A stretch of DNA of 64,000 nucleotides from Notamacropus eugenii (lineage: Eukaryota; Chordata; Mammalia; Diprotodontia; Macropodidae), in NCBI RefSeq assembly GCF_028372415.1, contig NC_092875.1, forward strand, positions 31,390,812 to 31,454,811, given 5' to 3'. The position numbers were made by a program, and so were the translations under genes. Below, piece after piece: positions 1 through 8,759 of this stretch. Numbering within the stretch: position 1 is the first letter of the stretch; every line of letters begins with the position of its first letter. A model generated the notes under the pieces. The model was not told where the DNA came from and ran no database searches. It saw nothing but the letters and a program-made list of their open reading frames with translations.

Positions 1-75
1 ATGAGGGACCATGGGTATGGAATTCTCTGTACGTTTGTCAGGCATGGCTGAGACATCAGTTGGTTTTGCTGAACC

Positions 76-400
76 TTCCTTCCTGCCTGCCCTCCTTCCT
101 TCCCTCCCCTTCTCTCTCTTTCTTTTTTTTCTTCCTTCCTTCTTTTCTTTCCTTCCTTTCGTTCGTTCCTTCCTTCCTCCTTTCCTTCTTTCTTTCTCTC
201 TCTCTTTCTTTCTCTCTCTTTCTTCCTCTCTCTTTCTTTCTTTGTTCTTTCTTTCTTTTTCATTCTTTCTTTCTTTCTTTCTTTTTTCTTTCCTTCTTTC
301 TTTCTTTCCTTCCTTCTTTCCTTCCTTCCTTCCTTCCTTCCTTCCTTCCTTCCTTCCTTCCTTCCTTCCTTCCTTCCTTCCTTTCTTTCTTTCTTTCTCA
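76..400. repeat. (TTCC)n/(TTTC)n polypyrimidine microsatellite
   Basis: About 325 bp of almost pure C and T on this strand, purest as CCTT repeats at about 310-382. Apparent open frames rich in Ser, Phe, Leu and Pro here are by-products of the repeat. Bases 400-670 after it are single-copy-looking with no recognised feature. Confidence 0.97.
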
Positions 401-678
401 GGGTGAGCTCACAATTATGCAAGGAGTAAAGGCAAGAGGCACATTCAAACACAGGTTCTTTGACTCCAGAGAAGTAGATGAGGCAGGGAATATTGTCAGA
501 ATAAATAAAAGTCAGCTTAGCATTGGAAGGGGTAAAGGAAAGGGAACAAACTTTATTAAGTCAAGAATACAGAGGGAAAGGGAGAGGAAGGGTTCTATTT
601 AGAAATGAAGGACATTACAAAAACAAAAGACATAAAATGAAGGTTTCTTTTTCCCCCTTTTCTTTCAAAAGTGGATTT

Positions 679-940
679 GCCAGGTATGGTGGCACATAGC
701 CGCTATCTCTGTTCCAAGGAAGTCCAAGGCTGATGGATCTGGAGATCTCAAATGCTCTAAGCTGCAAAGAGCCCTTTGGATGTCTCTGCTGTCTGCTACC
801 AATTCAGTGAGCATTCCAGCGTGGAGAAACACTTACTTGCCCAAGGAGGGGTGGCCCAGGGCAAAAAGAGCAGATCAGGAGTGGTATCTGAGCAGCCACT
901 GAAATTTCAACCTGGGTGAGATGAAGAGATTCAGTCTTAA
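679..940 (+). pseudogene. 7SL (SRP) RNA retropseudogene
   Basis: Seen: the segment opens GCCAGGTATGGTGGCACA, close to the 7SL 5' end. It contains TTGCCCAAGGAGGGGTG at 837-853, where 7SL has the same string with one T for C. It closes with CCTGGGTGAGATGAAGAGA then TTCAGTCTT, the counterpart of the 7SL 3' Alu-domain end. It is followed by an A-rich tail to about 970. Length (about 262 nt) approaches the roughly 300 nt of 7SL, and order is preserved across both Alu-domain halves and the central S domain, so this is a copy of the whole RNA and not an Alu. The many substitutions and the A-tail indicate an old, non-functional retroposed copy. The family assignment is from memory of the RNA. Confidence 0.86.
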
Positions 941-1085
941 GAAAAAAAACAAATAAATTAACAAATAGACAGAATATAGATATATGGACAGATAACTAGA
1001 CAATGGGCTTATTCTTGAATCCCTGGAAACCCTTAGACTATTGATCCTAGGAGCATGAGAAAAGTCTATTGATCTTTATATTTGG

Positions 1086-1312
1086 AGTCAGGAATATCTG
1101 GTGGCTTCAGATCCTTGGGCTTTCACTAGATGTTTGACCCTTGGCAAGTCAATGTTTCTGGGTTTCAGTTTCCTCATCTGTGAAATGAGGGGAATACGGT
1201 CGATGACCTTCAGGCTCGCTTCTAGCTCAAAAATTTATGATCCTGTGATCTCCAAGAATAGTATGATAACACTTGTAGTGCATAGCACAATGCTTGGCAC
1301 ATAGTGGGGACT
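1086..1312 (+). mobile_element. MIR-type CORE-SINE
   Basis: Shows the usual order: GGAGTCAGGAATATCTGG, a box-B-like segment, TTGGCAAGTCA, CAGTTTCCTCATCTGTGAAA, and an end resembling the MIR/L2 tail (CAATGCTTGGCACATAGT). Old and diverged. Confidence 0.8.
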
Positions 1313-1454
1313 TAACACAGCCTTGTTCCTTTCCCCTTTCCCCTTCCAATGCTAACCCTTTTTTTCTCCCAACCATGTGTCTGTATGACATGCCATGTCT
1401 CCTCCACTCCTCAGGAGTTAGAGAGCCCATGTTGGAGTCTGCCTGCATGACCAT

Positions 1455-1562
1455 GAGTCAAGCCATTTTTTCTCTTTCAACCTCAGTTTCTACATCCATG
1501 AAATGATGGTGAACTAGATGGTTTTTGAGGCCCTTCCTTGCCCTAAATCTATGACATTGGAT
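1455..1562 (+). mobile_element. CORE-SINE fragment (Ther2/MIR3-like)
   Basis: Contains CCTCAGTTTCTACATCCATG then GAACTAGATGGTTTTTGAGG and CTAAATCTATGA. This is the 3' half of the SINE class whose tail reads 'GGACTAGATGACC...CTCTAAATCTATGAT', called type B below. Confidence 0.75.
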
Positions 1563-1617
1563 TATTTTCTCAACTCAGTTGGGTCAGCAGCTTTTGTGTT
1601 CCGGATGCTGCTTTCTT

Positions 1618-1748
1618 TCCCCCCAATCAGGATTAAGGGACTTGTCCAGGGTCACACAGCTATTACTAGCTATCTGAGGTTGGATTTGAGCCCAAGTCCT
1701 CCTGACTCCAGGATGTGCGGTCTATCCACTGTGCCACCTAGCTGCCTC
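1618..1748 (-). mobile_element. tRNA-headed SINE with likely target-site duplication
   Basis: On the complement it starts with the tRNA-like head (plus strand GTGCCACCTAGCTGCCTC at about 1731-1748) and runs through the CACACAGCTA and TTAAGGGACTTG core. It is flanked by GGATGCTGCTTTCTT (1603-1617) and GGACACTGCTTTCTT (1750-1764), a 15-bp direct repeat with two differences that fits a TSD. Confidence 0.82.
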
Positions 1749-1936
1749 AGGACACTGCTTTCTTAAGCTTCTCTGATACTTTTGGTACAACCTAAGCCCT
1801 GAAATTACTGGGTTGGGGGTCTTTTCAAGGATCTGGTCTTTTGTCTTTGCCTCCTCCCAATAGGCATTGGGTGGGCCTTGCAATTCCTTTGTTCTCCAAG
1901 TCATGTTTATTTTCAGCCCATCAGTAGAGAAATTAC

Positions 1937-2042
1937 AAAAATATTTATGTATATATGTACATATGGATGTATGCATATATGGATGTATATGTGTATGTAT
2001 GCAATGTATACATGCACATACATTGTATACTGGGTGTGTGTA
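1937..2042. repeat. TATG/CATA microsatellite with an inverted repeat
   Basis: Alternating TATG, TATA and GTGT units. Bases 1997-2009 and 2018-2030 form an inverted repeat of 13 bp with one mismatch around an 8-nt loop. Bases 2050-2720 hold single-copy-looking sequence in which nothing was recognised. Confidence 0.85.
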
Positions 2043-2727
2043 TCTTGTTTCTCTGACCTGCTTATCTCCCTCTCTTTAAAGTGGCCCCTAAATCTGCACA
2101 TTAAAGGTGATTAGCTACCTACGGGACATCCTCTGTCATGAGTTAATGCTCTGGAGAGGGTCTTGGTCCCAGATCACAGTAACAGGGCCCTTTGTACATA
2201 CATCACCAGAGGCACATCCTACCAAAGTCTCCAGTCCTTCTCCCCATTCTCCAGCCTCTATCCAGGGCTGCAGATCTGAGGGCTTGGGGAGACAAGTTTA
2301 ATTTAAAGATGAGCTTCCCTAGGACTGCCAAAGGAAATGGCGTGTCAGCTACGTCAAAAATAGATACTGTTGTGCAGATATATGGAGGGAGAGGGGGACT
2401 CAGCCAAAGCGATTAATTACCTGGATTGCCTTTAAACGTCAAAACAAATCCTTCCCCATTCCTTCTCCAAGGCTTAAATCATGGAGAAAGACAGGGGCAA
2501 CCCCAGCAGACTGGAATGCTGGGAAAGGAAAGAGGTGGGGGGTGGGGAGAGGGGATCCAAGATGCTGCATGTGGGGGGATGTGCCTGCAGGATAGAGCCA
2601 TGTTGCATATGTTTGTCTGGGAACAGGAGAGGGTAAACCCAGAATATTTCCTGGTAGCCATAGAGATTTGTCCCAAGTTTCCATGTGGGGAGCTACAGAA
2701 GTATGTTTATTTATTTCTGTGTGTGGA

Positions 2728-2900
2728 ACTGGGAATCATAGAGGCCTAATCTGAAGCAAGAATCTTGGAGGCCATTTAATCCAACCCTTTTATTTTACAG
2801 ATAAGGAAACTGAGGCCCAAGTAACCAATGTGCCCTGCTCAAGATCACTCAGATAATAAGGGTCAGAGGCAGGATTTGAACCCCTAAGGTATACAGAACT
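2728..2900 (-). mobile_element. CORE-SINE, type B
   Basis: Reads (plus strand) GGAATCATAGAGGCCTAATC, CATTTAATCCAACCC, TTTTACAGATAAGGAAACTG and AGGCAGGATTTGAACCCC, the complement of a type B SINE. Confidence 0.82.
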
Positions 2901-3083
2901 GGCCTCAGAGTTTGGAGGAGCTGGGGTCAAGTACAAACTGTCTATCACTCTGGAACAATTCCTTTACTATCAGTGCCACAAGGAACTTTCTCATGTTTAA
3001 AGTTACAAAATAATGACCTATCTGCACAAGCAGAGGGGATTTCTACTCTGGAAGTTCTCCGTAACTGATGAAACCCCACAGGT

Positions 3084-3412
3084 CCAGAAGAAAAGAATAA
3101 GAAAAGCGGAAGGGAGAAGAAGGAAAGAGAGGAAAGGGAAAGGGAGGGAGAGAGGAAGGAAGATAGGAATGAGGGGTGAGGAAAGGACAGCAGAGAAGAG
3201 AGAAATGCAGAGATGAGGAGAAGAGGGGAAAGAGGAGAGATGAGAGGAGATGGGTGGAGAGGAGAGGAAGTAGAAAATGACAGGAATAAAGAGAAGAGAG
3301 GAAAAGAGAAGACAAAGATACACAGAGAGAAAGAAAAAGAGGGAGAGAGAGAGGAGAGATTAAGGATGAGCAAGAATGAGAGAGAATGAAAAGTAGGAGG
3401 AATGGAGAGTGG
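3084..3412. repeat. Purine-rich GGAGA/GGAAA tract
   Basis: About 330 bp of degenerate AG-rich repeat on the plus strand. Ser/Leu/Phe-rich frames on the complement are low-complexity artefacts. Confidence 0.93.
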
Positions 3413-3479
3413 GAGAATCTCTGAGAGGAAATGGTCTGAAGATCTGAGGAAATGAAACCATTTATAATCCTTAAAAAAA

Positions 3480-4555
3480 ACCAATTCTTGCTTCATCTCT
3501 TCCAAGAATTCTAATTCAATTTGTGCACAAGCTTTGGTTTTCTTTAAGGTTTTGCTCGTAGATGTTTTGGAGTCTGAATTTGTGTCTTTGGTGTCCCTGT
3601 CATTACAATAGACTTTTTATGATGAGACTATTTTATTTGTTTACTCATTCTTCCAGTCTACTTCTTGAGATGAGACTTGAGGTTAAGGCTGGGCCCTGCG
3701 CATTTCTGGAAAGAAGGTCTGACATAATTCTGTAGCTGCCTTCTTGGGAGGTCTTGAGTGTTGTATTGTGCCAGAATCTCAGGGACAGCTCACCCTCAGG
3801 ACCTTCAAGCTTTCAGTGGTCTTCAAATGGTCTGGTCCAAGATCAAGTCTGATTGTCTCCATGATCTGAGCTCTGCAAGTTCTTGACCTGGGTTTGAGTC
3901 TGAGCAATGGTAGATGCTTCTGGACTCAGTCACTGTCTGAGAGCTGGGCCACTCTGCTGGTTCAGAGGGACACAAGTTCAGGTTTCCCTTTGGACTGAGA
4001 TTCCCACCCTGGTTATTCTTCTGCAAATTTCAGGGTGGGTTAGTAGATAGATCTGTGACCCTGCTCTGCTGCTAGGATGTGAGGGACTCTACTGTTGCTT
4101 GCTTCTACCTTGTTCTTCTCTTGGTATACAGCACAAGGCCTTCCATCCCTCCTCAATCTGGAATGCCACCCCCGGATTAAAGATTCTGTGATTTAGGTCC
4201 TAGAGAGTGAGTAACAAAGCTGCCAGTTGGCACTTGCTTCCTCCCCAGATCAAAGCTTTGCTGCCCTGGCATAGGTCTGGCACTTTCTCTTGCCCTAGTA
4301 CCCAGTTCCTCCCTTTACTGGGCTGCTCTACTGGTCAGACCTTGTCCCAAACATTTGCATCCCTCTCTGTCTCCCTATGCAAACCTGGGTTGGAAAATGA
4401 CTTACTGTGCGTTATTTCTGTATTTCTCCAATAGGATTCATTCTGGTGCATTTACTATATCTGCTTAGAGGAGTATGGGGAGAGCTTGGCTTTATTTTCT
4501 CCCTGTTACTCTAATATCTTGGCTCTGCCTCCAACAAGCTGGAATATGATTCTTC
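3480..4555. other. Single-copy-looking stretch, nothing recognised
   Basis: Mixed composition, CpG-poor, no long open frame with recognisable protein features, no SINE or LINE hallmark that could be placed with confidence. Confidence 0.5.
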
Positions 4556-4557
4556 AC

Positions 4558-4945
4558 TTGGGTGTACAGAAAGAGTACTGGCCTCTGAGGGAGAAAGTCT
4601 AGGTTGGAATCCTATTTCTTTTCCTTATTTGCTGTGTATTCTTGGACAAGTCATTAGTGTTTAACAAAGTGCTTAGCACATACTAGGTGCTTAATAAATG
4701 TTTAGAAGCAGCTAGAATCAGAAGACTCATCTTTCTCAGTTGAAATCTGGCCTCAGACACTTCCTAACTGTGTGACCCTGGGCAAGTCACATAACTCTGT
4801 TTGCCTCAGTTTTCTCATCTGTAAGATGAACTGGAGAAGAAAATGGTAAACCATTCCATTATCTTTGCAAGAAAATTCCAAGTGGAGTCACAGAGTCAGA
4901 CACGACTGAAACGACTCGACAACAATAAATGTTTAATGAATTAAA
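4558..4945 (+). mobile_element. MIR-type SINE split by a younger SINE
   Basis: The head and core (4558-4656) and tail AGTGCTTAGCACATACTAGG...TTAATAAATG (4663-4704) are an older SINE. Its tail is interrupted by the RTE-tailed SINE at 4705-4923 and resumes at 4924. Confidence 0.75.
4705..4923 (+). mobile_element. RTE-tailed SINE with 12-bp TSD
   Basis: tRNA-like head and core (GACCCTGGGCAAGTCACATA, GTTTGCCTCAGTTTTCTCAT), then GGAGAAGAAAATGGTAAACC...TTTGCAAGAAAATTCCA, and an end GAGTCAGACACGACTGAAAC...GACAACAA. The flanks are identical 12-mers AATAAATGTTTA at 4693-4704 and 4924-4935, a clean TSD. The tail sequences correspond to the 5' and 3' ends of the RTE at 14545-17552. Confidence 0.93.
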
Positions 4946-4949
4946 TTAA

Positions 4950-5190
4950 AAATTTCTGCTCTCTGGGTCTAAGCTTCCTCATTTTTAAAATGAGTTGCTC
5001 TTGATGATCTCTAGGGTCACTTGGAGGAGAAAGAGCACCCACATGCTTTGGAGTCATAGGACTTGAGTTCAAAACCTGCCTCAGTTACTGACTATATGAC
5101 CTTGGCCAAGTCACTTGTCTTCTGTGTATCAATGGCCTCTGAGATTTCTTATGCCTCTAGGGTCCAAGATCTCATGGTAGACTCAGAGGG
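4950..5190 (+). mobile_element. Two CORE-SINE fragments in tandem
   Basis: 4950-5027 is a type B 3' fragment (CTTCCTCATTTTTAAAATGA, GATGATCTCTAGGGTC). 5028-5190 is a second copy with head (AGAAAGAGCACCCACATGC), GACCTTGGCCAAGTCACTTG and a decayed tail. Confidence 0.75.
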
Positions 5191-5261
5191 ATGGATGCCT
5201 TTCCCACATGGGGCACCTTGTCCTCATGCTCTCAGCTTGTAGTTCTCTCCTTCTATCACTT

Positions 5262-5378
5262 TATGTTGCAGAATATAAGTTCCAGGAGCGCAGGAACTGT
5301 TTCTTTGTTTTGTCAAGAATTACTATCATACCTGGCACATTGTAGCCCCTTAATATATTTATTGAATTGAAATGTTAA
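5262..5378 (+). mobile_element. L2 LINE 3' end
   Basis: ATAAGTTCCAGGAGCGCAGG, then CATACCTGGCACATTGTAG and TTAATATATTTATTGAATTG. This is the order of the L2 3' terminus: 'gagggcagggactg', 'gcctggcacatagt', 'aataaatgtttgttga'. Confidence 0.8.
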
Positions 5379-5424
5379 ATTGAAGCAAAAGAGTTAACAG
5401 AAATAAAGAAGAGTGTCTTTCTTG

Positions 5425-5925
5425 AAAGATCTGGGTTCAAATCCCACTTCTGACACTTATAAGATAAATGACCCACAAAAAGTCAGAGAATCATAGATTC
5501 CAGGCTGGAAAGGACCCTAGAGGTCACCAAGTTCAACTCTCTTTTTTCACAGATGTTAAGTAACTTACTCAAGGACATACAGCTAGTGAGTGTCTGAGGT
5601 AGGTTTTAAATCCAGGTCTTGTTAACTCAAGATCTCTTGCTTAACTCATTCTGCCAACTTCTCTAGTGATAGGATCATAGACTCATGCCACCTCATAGTC
5701 AAACTATATCATATTGGGCTGGATGTCACTGATTTTCATGAGATCATAGGCATAAAGTTGGAAGGGCCCTTAGAATCTGTCTAATTAACCAGAGTTGGAG
5801 ACTAAGCCCACTGCGAGCCTTTCACTAAGGTGAAGAAGATTGGCTGAGGTCACAGGAAAAACAGACAACAGAGCTCATACCTGAAACCAGATTCTCTGCC
5901 TCCAAATTCAGTGCTCTTTATAGAT
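5425..5925 (-). mobile_element. Cluster of three CORE-SINE fragments
   Basis: 5425-5480 is a short plus-strand core fragment. 5487-5660 is a minus-strand type B copy (AGAATCATAGATTCCAGGC, CATACAGCTAGTGAGTGTC). 5735-5925 is a second minus-strand copy (GGAAGGGCCCTTAGAATC), strongly diverged. Confidence 0.72.
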
Positions 5926-5937
5926 ACCTTTAAGCAC

Positions 5938-6128
5938 ACTTGTCCCTCATACCTGGAACACACTGCTTCCTTATCTATGCCTCAAAGAGCCTCACTCTTC
6001 CTTTAAGATGATAGGCAGTCACCATCTTCTTCATGAAGCCTTTCCTGATCCCCACCCCCAATTGCTAGGGCTCTCCCTCCCAATCTATCTTGTACTTAAC
6101 CACTTTGTATAGGTTTGTCTTTGTTTAC
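5938..6128 (+). mobile_element. L2 LINE 3' region fragment
   Basis: CCTCATACCTGGAACACACT, TTCTTCATGAAGCCTTTCCT, GATCCCCACCCCCAATTGC, ACTTTGTATAGGTTTGTC: the L2 segment just upstream of its terminal 'gggcaggga' motif. Confidence 0.78.
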
Positions 6129-6159
6129 TTTCAATTTACATGTAACAAAATATAGATCA

Positions 6160-7066
6160 ATTCTCTGCCACTTCTGATAATTTTGACCTGACAACCAACA
6201 ACCAGAAAACAGAGGTTCTCCACCAGCCAGCATCACCCCATCCATTCGTGGAACCATCTATTATAGCAAATAGAGGGATTTTGAATACTGTGGATAAATT
6301 AACTTACTTTGGCAGCATACTTGTCAGGGATGTACAGGGATACTCAATGTTTGGGACTTCCGAAGGAAAATGTGGGAGAGAAGAGGTATTAGGCTGCCTA
6401 TCAAACTGAAAGTCTACAGAGCCATTGTGTCAACCTCATTGTTGTATGACTGTGAAACGTGAACAGTCTACCACCACGATGCTGGAAATGGAACCACCTC
6501 CATTTGAATTGTCTTAGGAAGAACCTAAAAATTACTGAACAAGATAAGGGACTAAACAGTGAGCTCCTTTCTTGAGGTGAAATGCATAGAGCTTTCAATT
6601 TCTCCTGAAGAGAGTGCAACTCTGATGGGCTGGCCACATTGTTTGAATGTCCAAAGTACATTTGCCTAAAAAAAACAATTTTATGGAGAATTCACACTAG
6701 GCAGGCCAGAAGAAGTCAGAAGAAAAAATAGAAGGTCTCTCTGAAGAACTTTACTGTCAATTGTGGGACATGGGAGACACTGGCACAAGACCACCCAGCA
6801 TGGCGTGCCCACATCAGAAAGGATGCTGTTCTCTATGGGCAAAGCAGATGTGCAGTAGCTCAAAAGAAACATAAGATGCACAAATTTAGAGACATTTCCA
6901 TTCCAAATGTTCATACAGACTACTTGTGCCTAACCTGTGATAGAATCTTCTGAATTTGTATTGGTGTGATCAACCACAGCCAGATACACTGCATATCAAC
7001 CCCAACATTATGATGTCATTTTGGTCCTCTTTGAGCACAAAAGACAAACAACACTTATGTTTTGTA
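6160..7066 (+). mobile_element. Non-RTE LINE 3' end with zinc-finger relic
   Basis: Frame-broken plus-strand translation gives recognisable pieces of a non-LTR retrotransposon C-terminus: a TYFGSIL-like block near 6305, VYRAIV..SLLYDCE (about 6412-6460), ATLMGWPH-like (6616-6640), TLGRPEEVRRK-like (6690-6730) and a C-x2-C-R-x-F...H-x-H finger relic (about 6928-6990). Stops and frameshifts are throughout, so it is dead. The 3' terminus reads TGGTCCTCTTTGAGCACAAA...AACAACAC. This differs from the RTE at 14.5 kb. The exact clade was not determined. Confidence 0.72.
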
Positions 7067-7089
7067 TCCTTAAATATGTGTTTATCTCT

Positions 7090-7212
7090 CCTCCTTCAGG
7101 ATCTAAGTCCCTCATGAGCAGAAATTGTTTTATTCTTTCTACTTGTAGCTTCAGTTCCTAACAGTGATTGGCACACAGTAGGTGCTTAATAGGCATTTGC
7201 TGACTGATGGGT
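7090..7212 (+). mobile_element. L2 LINE 3' end
   Basis: GATCTAAGTCCCTCATGAGC, then GATTGGCACACAGTAGGTGC and TTAATAGGCATTTGCTGACT. Confidence 0.82.
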
Positions 7213-7214
7213 AT

Positions 7215-7760
7215 CACAAACCCGAAATTTATTTACCTCTGTAGAAAAGGAAGAAGTCACTTCTGAGAATGGTCTAGGGGTTGACCCTAGGGGTTGATTG
7301 GGTGACTGAGGATGTGAGGAGGGAAATTAAAATCAAACTCAGGTGTCTGGGTTGTGTTTTTAGATGTCGTCCTATTAAATAATAAACTATGCTGTATTTA
7401 CTGATCCGGCAGGTAATAAAGAAAAGCTACTGAGGAGGAGTGTTTGTCTCCTTTTTTATTTAAAAATATTAAAAACTAAACATGTGGAGCACAGATAATT
7501 TGTTTCTATGAGAGGCCCCCCTCAGGATCTGCCAAGGATTTAATGAAAGAGTAAAGGAAATACATAAATAAGGAGGCAGGAGAGGAAGTGAATTTTCCAA
7601 GACTGAAATGGATTTTTATTTCAAAAGGGTTTTTTTTTGGGGGGGGGAGGGGAGGCAATTTCTACAAAAAAAAATGATATTTTTAAAATATGGTTTTGGG
7701 GGAGCAATAGGTACTTTTAAAATCATAATGAGGATGAAAGGGGGTCTCTTTGATGACAAG
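7215..7760. other. AT-rich stretch with a T/G run, nothing else recognised
   Basis: A T-run followed by a G-run at about 7630-7650 and an A-run at about 7665 break up otherwise unplaced AT-rich DNA. No coding signal. Confidence 0.5.
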
Positions 7761-7764
7761 TTTT

Positions 7765-8060
7765 AATGATAGTCATAGAATGTCAGAGTTAAGAGGGGCT
7801 TTGATGTACAGAATGTCAAGGCTAGGAGTGACCTTAGAACATAGAGGAACCTGGAGTGGTCTTAGAACAGAAAATGCCAGAGCTAGGAGGGACCTTAGAA
7901 ACCAGAATGTCAAAGCTGGGAAAGGTCTTACAATGTGGGATGTCAGAACCTGGAGGGGGTTATAGAACAGGGAATATCAGAGCTGGAAGGGGCCTTAGGA
8001 CAGGGAATGTCAGGGCTGAAAGGGTTCTTACAACAGGGAACATCAGACCTACACTTACAG
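7765..8060 (-). repeat. Tandem expansion of a type B SINE segment
   Basis: Eight or so imperfect units of about 30-40 bp. Each reads roughly GAATGTCAGAGCTGGAAGG plus GACCTTAGAACAG, for example at 7776, 7808, 7873, 7907, 7945, 7972 and 8006. The unit is the complement of the terminal part of type B SINEs. Because periods are near a multiple of three in places, it opens overlapping frames with MSELRG/MSRLG-like repeats, which are spurious. Confidence 0.88.
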
Positions 8061-8758
8061 CTCATCTATTCCAATCTCTTTAATTTTGCTGAAGCTTATT
8101 TTAAAGTTCCTTCTCCTGTCCTTAGAAATCCAGACAACCTCAATCCCTCCTGGATTCTCTGAACTTCCTTTGGAAAGGCTGCTTGACCATCCTGACAGAA
8201 GAGGTCCTGATCTGTTTTCTATCTATAGAATTCTGGAGAAGAATTGAAGGGTCATTTCCCCATGAGGCAGAGCCCTCCCCCACCCTACAGAAGAACACTG
8301 ATTGAAGATAGAATAGAGGTCATCGATATCTCCCAAATCTAAAGCTTCTTTCCAGATAAAGCAGGACTGATCTATAATGCAGGATTCTATCCTACAGGAT
8401 AGACTGCCCTTCCAGCCCCCTCCTTCCCAATATTATAAGGCAGGAGTTTGGTCCTACAGCCTTCATTGCCAGCTAACCCATCCCCAAATGACAAAAACAA
8501 TGTATAGACCACCTGATGGGAATCTAGAGGTCTGAATACAAAGCAGACAGTTCGTGTTCATTCTTTCCATCCCACCCTCACTCCCAAAGCTGCACCCCAA
8601 CCGCCAAGGTGGGGTAGCTGAAACCCCATCCTCATACTCCTGCTATATGACTCTGGACAATTCATTTCTGAGAGATGAAGTTCCTGCCTCAAAGGATGAT
8701 GGGAAAATAATAGCACCTTCCTCTCTCAGCTACTGAGATGGAGAATGAGTGTAATGCC
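8060..8758. other. Mostly unplaced DNA with one SINE fragment
   Basis: 8625-8740 (plus) has SINE-core-like CTATATGACTCTGGACAATT and AAAATAATAGCACC, a MIR fragment. The remainder shows no recognised element. Confidence 0.55.
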
Positions 8759-8759
8759 C

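Noticed and set aside
11..602. Two long overlapping plus-strand frames rich in Ser, Phe, Leu, Pro
   Set aside because: They arise from the TTCC/TTTC repeat, and the tail beyond it has no recognisable domain.
2945..3505. 186-codon minus-strand frame with Ser/Leu/Phe repeats
   Set aside because: Translation of a purine-rich simple repeat on the opposite strand.
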